18,327 bases of DNA from an uncultured Rhodospirillales bacterium (GCA_903904805.1 CAIVDX010000357.1:1-18327); one strand, 5' to 3'. Shown: positions 1 through 8,325, counted from the first letter of the stretch. Notes: generated by a model from the sequence alone, not told the origin. A program made the numbers and translations.

Positions 1-315
1 CATCCGCCGACCTATGGTGGCTATCCGCCGGCCGGCGGCTATGCGGGTTATCCGGCCTATCACCCGCCCGTCGCGGTGCCCTACTACTCGGCGACCGGCT
101 GCGCGGGCTGCGCGGCGGCGGCCGGGGCGGTGGTGGGCGCGACCGTCGGCGTGGCGGCGGCGAGCGCGGCGGCCGCGCGTCCGGTGGCCTATCCGGTATT
201 GCCCGCGGGCTGCGCCTATCGGCCATTCGTGCGTGCCTATGATTGCGGCACGGTCTGGCTGGCAGCCAGCTATGGCGCGAGCGGGGTGTATTACACGCCG
301 ATCCCCCCGCCCTGA
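1..315 (+). CDS. Partial Tyr/Pro/Gly-rich small envelope-type protein (5' end missing)
   Basis: This is the 3' portion of a gene that begins before the window; the frame is open from base 1 to the TGA at 313-315, giving 104 visible residues. The first 30 residues are rich in Tyr, Pro and Gly with repeats of the GGYAGYPAY kind. They are followed by an Ala/Gly stretch (about residues 32-59, with GAVVGATVG) that could be a glycine-zipper or membrane segment. A tail with three cysteines (counting C71 and C82) and aromatic residues ends in PIPPP. Proteins of this make-up are commonly small secreted or outer-membrane-associated proteins, but I recognise no family and assign no function. The GTG at 76 is unlikely to be the true start because the compositional pattern continues upstream of it. 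The different-frame reading at 14-370 is Arg-rich and is a shadow. Confidence 0.6.
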   Translation, partial: HPPTYGGYPPAGGYAGYPAYHPPVAVPYYSATGCAGCAAAAGAVVGATVGVAAASAAAARPVAYPVLPAGCAYRPFVRAYDCGTVWLAASYGASGVYYTPIPPP

Positions 316-330
316 TCGGGCTGGGGCGGC

Positions 331-351
331 AGGGAGGCTTCTGCCCTCCCT
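331..351. terminator. Possible hairpin between convergent genes
   Basis: A perfect 7-bp inverted repeat AGGGAGG (331-337) / CCTCCCT (345-351) has a 7-nt loop. It sits 15 nt after the stop of the plus-strand gene and just beyond the end of the minus-strand PEP-CTERM gene. No T-tract follows on either strand, so it may be a weak or bidirectional terminator or only a transcript-end hairpin. Confidence 0.35.
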
Positions 352-366
352 CGTGATGGAAAGCGG

Positions 367-1398
367 CTAGGCGGGCCGACGGACGCGCCGGCGCAGGCTG
401 ACCAGGCCGAGCATGCCGGGCAGCAGCATGGCCAGCGAGGTCGGCTCGGGCACCGTCACCCCGGAGGATTCCGACGAGGTCAGGCTGTAGCCGATGACGT
501 TCAGGGCAGTGAGTTCGGCCGTGCCCAGCACCGGGTTGGCGCCGGTTTGGCCGTAGGCATCCTGCACCATCGTGCCGAAGCTGTTGGGAATGGGATTGCT
601 GAGCCAGTCGGCATAATCCGCGCCGGAGGTCTGGTTGAAATAGGCCAGAGCGGTGACGCCGCCATCGATCGAGAAATAGGAATAGGGCGTGGTGGTCTGG
701 ATGGTGGAGAAGCTGCGCGTGCCGGAGGCGGAATAGCGATACAGATCCAGGGTGCCGACGGCCGGGGTGGAGTCGCCAAGGGTCGAGCCGGTGCCGCCGA
801 TGCCCAGGGCTTCATCGATCTCATGCGCCGCCACCGACTCAAGGCTGTAATAGCCGGAGAGGGTGTTCGGCGGTGAGGTGATCGAGGTGTTCAGGGAGAT
901 GGTCGTGTCGAACGGCACTGTCGGCGTGGTGATACCGAGCGCCCTCGCCTCGGGTCCGGTGACATCCACCAAGGTGCTGCCATTGACGGGATTGCCCGAT
1001 GAGCTGCTCGTCGGTGCCGTCCCCAGCGAGGCCAAGGCGGCCTGCTGTGCGGCGGTCGCGCCCGAGGCGGTGTCGATCGCCTTCAGCCTGTTGTAATAAT
1101 TGTAATAGCTCAGCTGATAGATATAGGTGCTTGAGCTGCCCAGGCCGCTGCTGGTTTCCTGGAAAACGAGCTTCACGGCGACGTTGGAGCTGATATCGGC
1201 CTCGGCGACACCGAGCGCGGCGTTGATCGCGCCCTCGATCGCGCTGGCGTTCGGATCGCTCGTGATCGTGGAATCGAACGTCACGTTGAAGGTCAGCGCA
1301 TGAGCGGGTGTGCCGATCGCCGGCAGGATGATCGATCCGGCGAGTGCCAGAGCCTGCCACGGGCGGTTCCTGCGGGGGGCTGGGGTGACAAACGGCAT
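367..1398 (-). CDS. PEP-CTERM sorted, secreted metalloprotease-like protein (NF038122-type)
   Basis: This is a 343-aa exported protein. Residues 1-34 form a signal peptide (basic PRRNRPW, a hydrophobic core, then a PAHA cleavage site). The C-terminus carries a PEP-CTERM sorting signal: VPEPTSLAM near 317-324, a hydrophobic helix, then RRRVRR. Such signals are recognised by exosortase, which anchors or releases the protein at the surface in bacteria that make exopolysaccharide. The middle has AHEIDEALG (H192, E193, E196) followed by TLDLYRY, YFSIDGG and a closing ALNVIGYSL. I recognise these as the pattern of the PEP-CTERM putative metalloprotease family NF038122, where a HExxE-like motif replaces the classic HExxH; protease activity is inferred. 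I chose the ATG at 1398 because it starts directly at the signal peptide and has an AGAAAGG-like ribosome site about 11 nt upstream. A GTG at 1455 would add 19 residues. No exosortase gene is visible here. Confidence 0.8.
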   Translation of the reverse strand: MPFVTPAPRRNRPWQALALAGSIILPAIGTPAHALTFNVTFDSTITSDPNASAIEGAINAALGVAEADISSNVAVKLVFQETSSGLGSSSTYIYQLSYYNYYNRLKAIDTASGATAAQQAALASLGTAPTSSSSGNPVNGSTLVDVTGPEARALGITTPTVPFDTTISLNTSITSPPNTLSGYYSLESVAAHEIDEALGIGGTGSTLGDSTPAVGTLDLYRYSASGTRSFSTIQTTTPYSYFSIDGGVTALAYFNQTSGADYADWLSNPIPNSFGTMVQDAYGQTGANPVLGTAELTALNVIGYSLTSSESSGVTVPEPTSLAMLLPGMLGLVSLRRRVRRPA

Positions 1399-1531
1399 CG
1401 GTGCGACAGCCTTTCTGACAGCTGACCGATCCCATTCTGTGGGACGTGTCGGCACGCTCTGAGAATTTAATTACAGCGAGTCCATGCTGCGAGCAAGGCG
1501 TCGCGGACCGTCTATGTGAAGATGGTGGTCC

Positions 1532-1593
1532 GGCGATCAGCCGAAAAGCCGATCGCCGAAGGGCCGATCGCCGAAGGGGCGATCAGCCGAAGG
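1532..1593. repeat. Four-copy 15-16-bp tandem repeat overlapping the PEP carboxylase stop codon
   Basis: Four near-identical units lie head to tail: 1532-1547 GGCGATCAGCCGAAAA, 1548-1562 and 1563-1577 both GCCGATCGCCGAAGG, and 1578-1593 GGCGATCAGCCGAAGG. The last unit contains the stop codon of the minus-strand carboxylase (1583-1585). GATCGCC at 1566-1572 pairs with GGCGATC at 1578-1584 across a 5-nt loop, so on RNA the array can fold into hairpins at the transcript's 3' end. It may act as a terminator-like or stability element, or be a slippage product. There is no T-tract. Confidence 0.6.
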
Positions 1594-4354
1594 CACCGAC
1601 CTCGTGGCTGATCGCGGTGCCGATCTCCCGCACCGTGGCGAAGAGTTGCGCCATCGGGGTGAAGATCTCGCTGTGCAGGTCGCCGTAACTGACGGCGTTG
1701 CGGCGGCCCGGCGGTTCGGCATAGTCGCGCACCGCGGCGGGGGTCGGGCTGTTGGGGAACACGTCCTGCAGCAGCTTCAGGCAGGCGGGCACATCCAGGC
1801 GCAGCAGGCGGTCTTCCAGGGCGGCACGGGTGAGGCCGAAGCGGGGGGCGAAGTCGGGGATCTTGCTTCCCAGCAGCCAGATCTTCTGGATCGCGGCGAT
1901 CCGCAACGCGTGCAGCAGCTGTTCCTGCGGGGCCATATGCGGCGCGTTCGGCCAGGCCTTGGCGAGGGCCAGATAGTCGAACTGGATGCGGCGGACCATC
2001 GGGCCGATGCTCTGGCCGAGGCCGAGCCGCTCCAGCGCGCGGGCGACACTCAGCAGCGCCTCGGCCCGGCCGGGCATGGTGGCGTAGGGCACGCGGTCGA
2101 GCCAGGCGCCGGGTTCGAGCAGGCCGACGATGGCGTGCAGCACATGCATGTCGGAATGGGCCAATGCGTGGGCGGCGAAATCGAGCGCGCGGCGGAAGCG
2201 CGGGCTGGCGGCCATCAGCGGGCCGAATTCGTCGGCATGGCGCGACGCGGCGGCCCCCAGGCCCTGCAGCGTGTTGGCGCACCAGCCCAGCTGTTGCAGG
2301 ATCGCATTGTTGGGGATGGCGCGCAGCTCGCGCGGGTGGCGGATGATGGCGGGGCCGCCGCTGTCTGACTGGCGCGCGGACGGACGCGAGCCGGTGGGGT
2401 CGAGCAGCGCCGGGCCGAAGGCGCCGAGCAGGGCGGCGTAGCCGGGATCCTCGACCAGCTCCTTCATGCCGCTGCCGATGGAGGCGAAGAAATCGGCGGC
2501 GAAATCGGGTTCATTGTAGATCGGGTCGGGGCCCTCGCCCATCTCGGCGAACGCGTGCTCGGCGATGCGGGCGATGGTGGCACCGGCCAGCGCCTGGGTG
2601 CCGAACAGCAGATAGCCGTCACCGCCCTGCACAGCACTTTCCTCGCGGGTGGCGATGCCCGCATTGGCGAGGGCCTGGCGGGCGGCGGTGGGGGAGATAT
2701 AGGCGAGGCGGTCGGCGAAGGAGCCGGGATGCGCGCCGCGGCCGATGCTTTCGCCGTGGGTGTCGAACAGCACCAGTTCAACCTCGGTCAGGCCGTGCTT
2801 CACCAGCAGGTCCGCCACCTTCAGGCGGAGGCGCTCGATGAGGTAGCTGGCGGCGAGCTGACCGAGATAGCGGCCTGAGTCCGAGTAGCCGAATTGCAGG
2901 CAGAGGCGGCCGGTGGCGCGCAGATAGGCGCACCAGTGCGGTGAGCGCAGCGCCTCGGCGATGACGCGCGCGCCCTGTTCGAGCCCTTCGGGGGTTTCGA
3001 ACAAAGGGCTGATCTCGATCTGTTTCTCGATGCCGAACAGGCGCGCGAGCCAGAGGGCCGAGAGCAGCGTGTAGCCGCTCTCGGTCTCGGCGATGAGGAA
3101 GCGGATGGGGGTGGTGGCGTCGATATGTTTGACGATCTGGGCGATCACCATGACCAGCCGCACCGCCGAGGCCTGTTCGGCCATCAGCGCGCCAAAATCG
3201 ACTGGCTCGGGGACCACGCGGTCGAGCGCCTCGCCGATGCCGGCGAGCAGCGCGCGGCGACGATTGGCGTCGGCGGGAGGCTCGGCGAGGCCGAGGCGCA
3301 CGCGGGCGGCGTTGTGCAGCTGGGTGGCGTTCAGGCGGAAATGGCTGTGGGCGAGCGAGAGGCCGTGGCTCACCAGGCCCGCGCGGGCGGCCAGCAGGGC
3401 GGTGGGGTCGGTGGCCTCGGCGATCGCCTGGTCGAGCAGAGCGAGGATCGGCTCGGGTGAGATCAGGGCGGTCTCGCGCTGGCCGATCAGCAGGGCGGCG
3501 AAGGCGGCGACCTCCTCGGGGTTGGCACGGGCCGGACAGGCGGCGATCTGCGCGTCGACCACCGCGAGCGCGGCGCCAAGACGGTCGGCAGCTGGCCCCT
3601 GCCCTGCCTGATGCTGGATGCGCGCGAGCTGCAGGCGTTTCATTGTCAGGCGCAGGCGCAGCGTGTCCCACCATTCGATGTCGGTGCGGCCATCGGTGTC
3701 GTAGCCGACCCAGCTGGCCAGGATGACCGGGCGCGGGGTGAGGCCGCGCCAGAGCGCGGGCCAACCGCGTTCGGCGGCGCGCAGCAGGGCCTCGGTGAGG
3801 CGGTCGATCGCGTCGCGGCCGTTGGCGATGGCGGCGACGGCCTGATCGAACTCCTCCGTCAGCGTCGGGCGGGTGGGCCGGTGCGAGCGAGCCGGCATGG
3901 CGGCGACCGGTTGGCCGGAGGCGGCGCGGGCGAGGTCGTTGGCGACCTCGGCGGGCAGCGAGAAGGTGGGGTGGGCGGTGAACACGGCGGCGAAGCGGGT
4001 GCGCTCGGTGGCGGCGCGGAAGGTGCGGAAGGGCACCGCGCTGTCGCCTTCGATCGGGTGCACCAGGCGCTCGGCGAGGGCGGCATAGGCGACCTCGGTG
4101 CCGGTGAGGCCGCCGACATAGGTGGCGAGGCGTTGCGCGCGGGCGGCGAAGGCGGCGTCGCGCAGATGGCGGACGATATCGTCAAGCTGGTCAAACGTCA
4201 GGGTGCCGGCATCCATCTGGCGGATCACCGCGAGGGCGACGGCCAGGACGGGGCTGCCGAACGGGTCCTCGCGGCTGCGCTCGCGCGCCTCGCGCACCAG
4301 GCTGAGCAGATGCTGCACCGCCGCCTCGACGCCTGGCATGCTGGTTTGCGACAT
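1583..4354 (-). CDS. ppc: Divergent phosphoenolpyruvate carboxylase
   Basis: The 923-aa length fits the family (about 870-970). PEP carboxylase converts phosphoenolpyruvate and bicarbonate to oxaloacetate and phosphate, refilling the TCA cycle in the cytoplasm. Visible landmarks are FTAHPT with the catalytic His near 128, FGYSDSGR near 488-495, HGESIGRG near 533-540, and GSRPSAR followed by LRAIP in the last third. Several classical signatures are altered. The TAHPTE motif reads TAHPTF. The Lys of YSDSAKDAG (K546 in E. coli) is Arg. The HGRGGSIGRGG loop is shortened to HGESIGRGA, losing the first Arg (R581 in E. coli) but keeping the second (R587). The C-terminus is EVGAFG instead of the usual NTG. 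It is therefore either a divergent active subgroup or a PEPC-like protein. The ATG at 4354 has GGGAGA about 9 nt upstream. It is divergent from the CoA ligase, sharing a 169-nt intergenic region. Confidence 0.82.
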   Translation of the reverse strand: MSQTSMPGVEAAVQHLLSLVREARERSREDPFGSPVLAVALAVIRQMDAGTLTFDQLDDIVRHLRDAAFAARAQRLATYVGGLTGTEVAYAALAERLVHPIEGDSAVPFRTFRAATERTRFAAVFTAHPTFSLPAEVANDLARAASGQPVAAMPARSHRPTRPTLTEEFDQAVAAIANGRDAIDRLTEALLRAAERGWPALWRGLTPRPVILASWVGYDTDGRTDIEWWDTLRLRLTMKRLQLARIQHQAGQGPAADRLGAALAVVDAQIAACPARANPEEVAAFAALLIGQRETALISPEPILALLDQAIAEATDPTALLAARAGLVSHGLSLAHSHFRLNATQLHNAARVRLGLAEPPADANRRRALLAGIGEALDRVVPEPVDFGALMAEQASAVRLVMVIAQIVKHIDATTPIRFLIAETESGYTLLSALWLARLFGIEKQIEISPLFETPEGLEQGARVIAEALRSPHWCAYLRATGRLCLQFGYSDSGRYLGQLAASYLIERLRLKVADLLVKHGLTEVELVLFDTHGESIGRGAHPGSFADRLAYISPTAARQALANAGIATREESAVQGGDGYLLFGTQALAGATIARIAEHAFAEMGEGPDPIYNEPDFAADFFASIGSGMKELVEDPGYAALLGAFGPALLDPTGSRPSARQSDSGGPAIIRHPRELRAIPNNAILQQLGWCANTLQGLGAAASRHADEFGPLMAASPRFRRALDFAAHALAHSDMHVLHAIVGLLEPGAWLDRVPYATMPGRAEALLSVARALERLGLGQSIGPMVRRIQFDYLALAKAWPNAPHMAPQEQLLHALRIAAIQKIWLLGSKIPDFAPRFGLTRAALEDRLLRLDVPACLKLLQDVFPNSPTPAAVRDYAEPPGRRNAVSYGDLHSEIFTPMAQLFATVREIGTAISHEVGAFG

Positions 4355-4523
4355 TGCCCGGTTTCTCCCGCTGGTCGTGAGCGCGCCATCGCGGCGCGCG
4401 CTGGGTGGGGCAAGCGAATTCAGTGCCACGGTGGTGCGCGGCGGATTGGGGGCGTCGACATCGGCGCCGCGCGCGCCGTAACCTCGCCGCCAGCATGCCG
4501 CCGGTGAGAGCGGACGATGGGGG

Positions 4524-6131
4524 ATGTGGATGGAAGCGCAGATGCAGGGCCTGTCGCCGTTCGCCGGCATGAATATCGGCACTTGGCTCAGCGGACTGGC
4601 GGCGCGCGAGGGCGATCGGACGTTGCTGGTGTGGGAGCCGGCGGAGGGGCCGGTGCGGCGCTGGTCATATCGGCGGTTCGTCGAGGATGTCGCCCGGATC
4701 GGCGCGGGGCTGCGGGCGCGCGGGGTGCGGCACGGCGACCGGGTGCTGGTGCATCTGGAGAATTGCCCGGAGACGCTGCTGGCACGCTTCGCCTGTGCCT
4801 GGATCGGCGCGGTGTGTGTGGGCACCAACGCGATGGCGGTGGGGCCGGAACTGCGACATTTCGCCACCTCGTCCGGCGCGGTGGGAGCGATCACCCAGCC
4901 GAAATCGGCCGCCATCGTCGCGGCGCATTGCCCGGGTCTGCGCTGGCTGGTGGTGACCTCGGACGATGCCGGCGTGCCGGCGGCGGCGGGGACACAGCCC
5001 GAGGCGGCGGCGCGGTTCGAAACGTTGCTGGGCGATGCGATTCCCCCCGAGATGGTGGCGCCCGACGAGACGGTCTCGTTGATGTTCACCACCGGCACCA
5101 CCTCGCTGCCCAAGGCGGTGGTGTGGACGCATGCGAATGTGCTGTGGGGGGCGCGGCTGAACGCGATGCAGCAACGCCTGCGCGCGGATGATGTGGCGCT
5201 GCTGTTTCTGCCGCTGTTTCATGTGGTTGGGCTGTCCTGGTGTTTCACCTCGATGCTGTGGGCGGGCGGCTGCACGGTGCTGCAGCCGCGCTTTTCGGCG
5301 AGCGGCTTCTGGCCGGCGGCGCTGCGGCATCGCGCCACCGTCGGCTCACAGGTGTTCGCGACGATGAAGCTGCTGCACCAGCAGGAGGTGCCGGCGCATG
5401 GCTTTCGCCGCTGGATCTGCGCGCGGCACGAGCCGGTGGAGATGGCGCATTTCGGGGTCGATTTCGTCTCCGGCTGGGGGATGACCGAGGTGCTGACGCA
5501 GGCGATCGTGTGCGAGCCGGGCTGGACCGCGCCGGAGGGGGCGATCGGGCGGCCCTCGGTGGGCTATCGGGTGCGCATTGTCGATGATGCCGGGCAGGAT
5601 GTGCGGCCTGGCGAGAGCGGTGCGCTGCTGGTCGGCGGGGTGCGCGGGCTCAGCCTGTTCAAGGAATATGACGCCAATCCGGCGGCCAACGCTGAGGCGT
5701 TCGACGCGCACGGCTTCTTCCGCACCGGCGATCGTGTGGTGCTGCGCGAGGATGGCTGGATCGTGTTTGGCGACCGCATCAAGGATGTCATCAAGGTCGG
5801 CGGCGAGGGGGTGTCGGCGGGCGAGATCGAGGCGGTGCTCGGGCGCGCGGACGGGGTTGCGGATGTGGCCGTGGTGGCCGCACCGCACGAGGTTTATGGC
5901 GAGGTGCCGGTGGCCTTCGTGGTGCTGCGCGGCGCCGATGAGGGGCGGCAGGCGGCCTGCGCGGCCTGGATGGAGGCGGAGTGCCAGAGCCAGCTCTCGG
6001 CGTTCAAGCGGCCGCGCCATATTGAATTCGTGGCGGCGCTGCCGCGGGTGGGTTTCGGCAAGATCTCGAAGGTGCGACTGCGGGAGATGGCACGCGAGAT
6101 CGACCTCGCGGGGCCGGCGCGCAAGCTATGA
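4524..6131 (+). CDS. AMP-dependent acyl-CoA synthetase / ligase (ANL superfamily)
   Basis: This 535-aa cytoplasmic enzyme should activate a carboxylic acid with ATP to an acyl-adenylate and then transfer it to CoA. Core motifs are in order: the phosphate-binding loop FTTGTTSLPKAV (188-199), GWGMTEV (317-323), TGDRVVLREDGW (401 on), the hinge region DRIKDVIKVGGEGVS with AGEIE, and FGKISK near 512-516 with the adenylation lysine. The stretch just before GWGMTE is compressed: the usual GGAPL-type segment is not recognisable and the spacing from the P-loop is only about 129 residues. Fatty-acid and carnitine/crotonobetaine-type ligases are the nearest general match; the substrate cannot be read. 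ATG 4524, 4530 and 4542 are all in frame. GGGGG at 4519-4523 is better spaced for 4530, which would give 533 aa. The stop overlaps the end of the convergent isomerase gene by 6 nt. Confidence 0.85.
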   Translation: MWMEAQMQGLSPFAGMNIGTWLSGLAAREGDRTLLVWEPAEGPVRRWSYRRFVEDVARIGAGLRARGVRHGDRVLVHLENCPETLLARFACAWIGAVCVGTNAMAVGPELRHFATSSGAVGAITQPKSAAIVAAHCPGLRWLVVTSDDAGVPAAAGTQPEAAARFETLLGDAIPPEMVAPDETVSLMFTTGTTSLPKAVVWTHANVLWGARLNAMQQRLRADDVALLFLPLFHVVGLSWCFTSMLWAGGCTVLQPRFSASGFWPAALRHRATVGSQVFATMKLLHQQEVPAHGFRRWICARHEPVEMAHFGVDFVSGWGMTEVLTQAIVCEPGWTAPEGAIGRPSVGYRVRIVDDAGQDVRPGESGALLVGGVRGLSLFKEYDANPAANAEAFDAHGFFRTGDRVVLREDGWIVFGDRIKDVIKVGGEGVSAGEIEAVLGRADGVADVAVVAAPHEVYGEVPVAFVVLRGADEGRQAACAAWMEAECQSQLSAFKRPRHIEFVAALPRVGFGKISKVRLREMAREIDLAGPARKL

Positions 6132-6743
6132 GCCTGGGGTGAAGCCGCCGGTGCGGAGGTAATGTTCCAGCATCCACAGATGGTCGTTGCCCCAGAACAG
6201 CTCGCCCTCGGCGGCGAAGCTGGGCACGCCGAACACGCCGCGCGCCACCGCTGCGTCCACCGCCTCGCGCAGGCGGTCTTTTGAGATGTCGGCGAGCAGA
6301 TAGGCCTCCAGGGCACCGGTGTCGGCGCCCACCGCGGCGGCGAGGGTGAGCACTGCTGGCATCGGCGTGATGTCGCCGCCCTGCTGCCAGAGGCGGGTGA
6401 AGACGGCGTGGCCAAAGGGCTGGGCGCGCGCGGGGTCGGTGTCGGCGAGGAACTGAAAGGCGCGGCAGGCGAGCACGGAGTTCACGCCTTTCAGGCCGTG
6501 CGGGCGGATCTCAACGCCGAACCAGGCGGCCTGGCGTTGCAGGTCACGCGCGAGATAGGGCCCTTTCAGCGGTGTTTGGGGCAGCGGCTGCATGCCCATG
6601 ATCTTCAGGATGGTGATGCCGATCAGCACCGGTCGCCACTCCACCTTTCGGCCGAGGCGCGCGGCGACCGGCTCAACCGCCTGGGCGCCGATATGGGCGA
6701 AGGGCGAGATGAAGTCGAAATAGAAGATGATCGGCTCGGGCAC
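6126..6743 (-). CDS. 2-hydroxychromene-2-carboxylate isomerase family protein (DsbA / GST-kappa fold)
   Basis: The 205-aa length is typical of the family. The N-terminus IIFYFDFISPFAHIG is the diagnostic thioredoxin-fold start, in which a Ser (here S13) replaces the redox cysteine and activates glutathione. GVFGVPSF in the last third is the conserved cis-Pro region. Characterised members isomerise 2-hydroxychromene-2-carboxylate to trans-o-hydroxybenzylidenepyruvate in naphthalene and PAH breakdown. Many homologues have unknown substrates, so the exact reaction is inferred from family only. The start is GTG at 6743 with GGAG 8 nt upstream; that ribosome site overlaps the stop of the preceding MFS gene. 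The 13-nt gap implies co-transcription and probably translational coupling. The 3' end overlaps the convergent CoA ligase by 6 nt. Confidence 0.85.
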   Translation of the reverse strand: MPEPIIFYFDFISPFAHIGAQAVEPVAARLGRKVEWRPVLIGITILKIMGMQPLPQTPLKGPYLARDLQRQAAWFGVEIRPHGLKGVNSVLACRAFQFLADTDPARAQPFGHAVFTRLWQQGGDITPMPAVLTLAAAVGADTGALEAYLLADISKDRLREAVDAAVARGVFGVPSFAAEGELFWGNDHLWMLEHYLRTGGFTPGS

Positions 6744-6756
6744 GCGCTGGGCTCCG

Positions 6757-8112
6757 CTATTCGGCCGCCACCTTGGCGACGCCGGGCGCGCGTTCGCCGT
6801 CGCCGACCAGCAGGCGGCGGGGGACGAAGAGCATCAGGGCGGCACCGCAGACCAGCGTGCCGGCGACGAAGAGCATCGGCGCGGAGAAACCGCCGGTGCG
6901 GTCGCGCAGGATGCCGACGATCAGCGGCACCAGGGCGGTGCCGCACATGCCGATGGTGTTGAAGAAGGCGATGCCTAGCGCGTGCGCCTGGCGCGGCAGC
7001 ACCGCCGAGGGCATCGCGAAGAAAATCGGCCAGACGGCGGTGGAGCACACGCCGGCGATGGTCAGCCCGAGCAGCTGTACCGGGGCCGCGCTCGCCATGC
7101 CGGCGATGATCCAGCCGGCGGCGCCGAACAGGATGGGGATGATGGCATACCAGTAGCGGTCGCGCGCGCGGTCGGAGCGGGCGGACCAGAAGGGCAGCGC
7201 GCAGGCGGTGGCCAGAGGCGGGATCGCTGCCATCAGGCCGGTCATCCAATAGGGCTGGCCGGGGCTGGCGGCGGCGCGGACGATCTGCGGCAGCCAGTAG
7301 GCGGCCGCGCTGTAATTGCCGAGCAGTGTCATGTAGGCGAGCGAGATCAGCAGCATGTTGCGCGACAGGCACATGCGCCAGGACGGCCCCTCCAGGCCGG
7401 CGATCGCCTCGCGCTTCTCGGCGTCGCGCTTGACCGCGGCCTCGACCAGCGCGCGCTCCTCGGCGGTGAGCCAGGTTGAGGTGCCGGGCCGGTCGGTGAG
7501 GTAGAAGAACACCACCACGCCGAGGATGATCGCCGGCAGGCCCTCGAGCAGGAACAGCCAGCGCCAGCCGGACAGGCCGAGCGTGCCGTCGAGCCCGAGG
7601 ATCAGGCTGGAGACGATGGAGCCGCCGGCCACCGCGATGGGCTGGGCGATCATGAAATTCGCCTGCGCGCGGGCGCGGCGGAACTGCGGATACCAATAGG
7701 TGAGATAGAGCACCACGCCGGGCGCGAAGCCGGCCTCGGCCATGCCGACCATCGCGCGCAGGGTGATCAGGCTGGTCGCGCCGGCGGCGAAGGCGCAGGC
7801 GGCGGCGGCCAGGCCCCAGGTGACCATGATCCGCGCGATCCAGATTCGCGCGCCGAAGCGCTGCAGGGCGAGGTTGGAGGGGATCTCGCACAGCACATAG
7901 GCGATGGCGAAACCGGTGACTGCCAGGCCGAATGTGGCGCCATCGAGCCCCAGCTCGCGGTTCATGGTGAGCGCGGCGAAGCCAATATTCGTGCGGTCGA
8001 GGAAGTTGACGAGCAGCAGCAGGAACAGAAACCAGATCAGCCGGCGCGAGACCTTGGCGAACACCGCCTCCTCGGCGGCATCCACCGCCGCGCCGTTTTC
8101 CATCCGCCCCAT
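6757..8112 (-). CDS. MFS transporter, anion:cation symporter (ACS) family
   Basis: This 451-aa inner-membrane protein has about 12 hydrophobic segments. The first segment ends in NFLDRTNIGFAALTMNREL, the hallmark of the ACS family (glucarate, phthalate, tartrate and related organic-anion/H+ symporters). A charged cytoplasmic loop between helices 6 and 7 (TDRPGTSTWLTAEERALVEA) is also typical of this family. It probably imports an organic acid with protons; the substrate cannot be read. It is the first gene of a two-gene minus-strand unit with the isomerase. The ATG at 8112 follows GGGGAA with 7-8 nt spacing; a second in-frame ATG lies at 8103. The 226-nt upstream region is shared with the divergent WcbI-like gene and probably holds both promoters, but I could not assign convincing -35/-10 boxes. 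Confidence 0.9.
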   Translation of the reverse strand: MGRMENGAAVDAAEEAVFAKVSRRLIWFLFLLLLVNFLDRTNIGFAALTMNRELGLDGATFGLAVTGFAIAYVLCEIPSNLALQRFGARIWIARIMVTWGLAAAACAFAAGATSLITLRAMVGMAEAGFAPGVVLYLTYWYPQFRRARAQANFMIAQPIAVAGGSIVSSLILGLDGTLGLSGWRWLFLLEGLPAIILGVVVFFYLTDRPGTSTWLTAEERALVEAAVKRDAEKREAIAGLEGPSWRMCLSRNMLLISLAYMTLLGNYSAAAYWLPQIVRAAASPGQPYWMTGLMAAIPPLATACALPFWSARSDRARDRYWYAIIPILFGAAGWIIAGMASAAPVQLLGLTIAGVCSTAVWPIFFAMPSAVLPRQAHALGIAFFNTIGMCGTALVPLIVGILRDRTGGFSAPMLFVAGTLVCGAALMLFVPRRLLVGDGERAPGVAKVAAE

Positions 8113-8325
8113 GATCCGTTCCCCGCCTTTTTGGAAAGTGTATCAGATGATGCCGGAGGTATAGTATTGGATTCTCAGCTGTTGGCGCGGTGCGCGCCGG
8201 GGCGGCGATTCTGGCCTGCGAGAAATGCGCGGCTGACAATTGTTGGAATCCAGGATAAGTGTTTGGCATTCGTCTTTAAATTTGCACTAGCCCAAAACCG
8301 CACTGCCAAGGCGGGGTCAGGCGGC

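Noticed and set aside
14..370. 118-codon plus-strand frame over the first gene
   Set aside because: It is Arg/Pro-rich and out of frame with the Tyr/Pro/Gly-rich product, which has a recognisable composition; it is a shadow of high GC.
1532..1593. CRISPR array
   Set aside because: The 15-16-bp units are contiguous with no spacers.
1604..4507. Long plus-strand open frames opposite the PEP carboxylase (for example 1604-2368 and 3611-4507)
   Set aside because: They lie antisense to a gene with clear family motifs and encode Gly/Ala/Arg/Gln-rich low-complexity sequence, typical of GC-rich antisense frames.
4355..5113. N-terminal extension of the PEP carboxylase frame up to 5113
   Set aside because: It would overlap the CoA ligase antisense; the ATG at 4354 has a good ribosome site and gives the expected family length.
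6623..8269. 548-codon minus-strand frame
   Set aside because: It runs over the MFS gene in another frame and is very Arg/Pro/His-rich; the MFS frame has twelve hydrophobic segments and family motifs.
8230..8320. Possible sigma-70 or sigma-54 promoter before the WcbI-like gene (CTGACA with TAAGTG; TGGCA with TTGCA)
   Set aside because: The -10 match is poor and the sigma-54 spacing is wrong, so no promoter is claimed.
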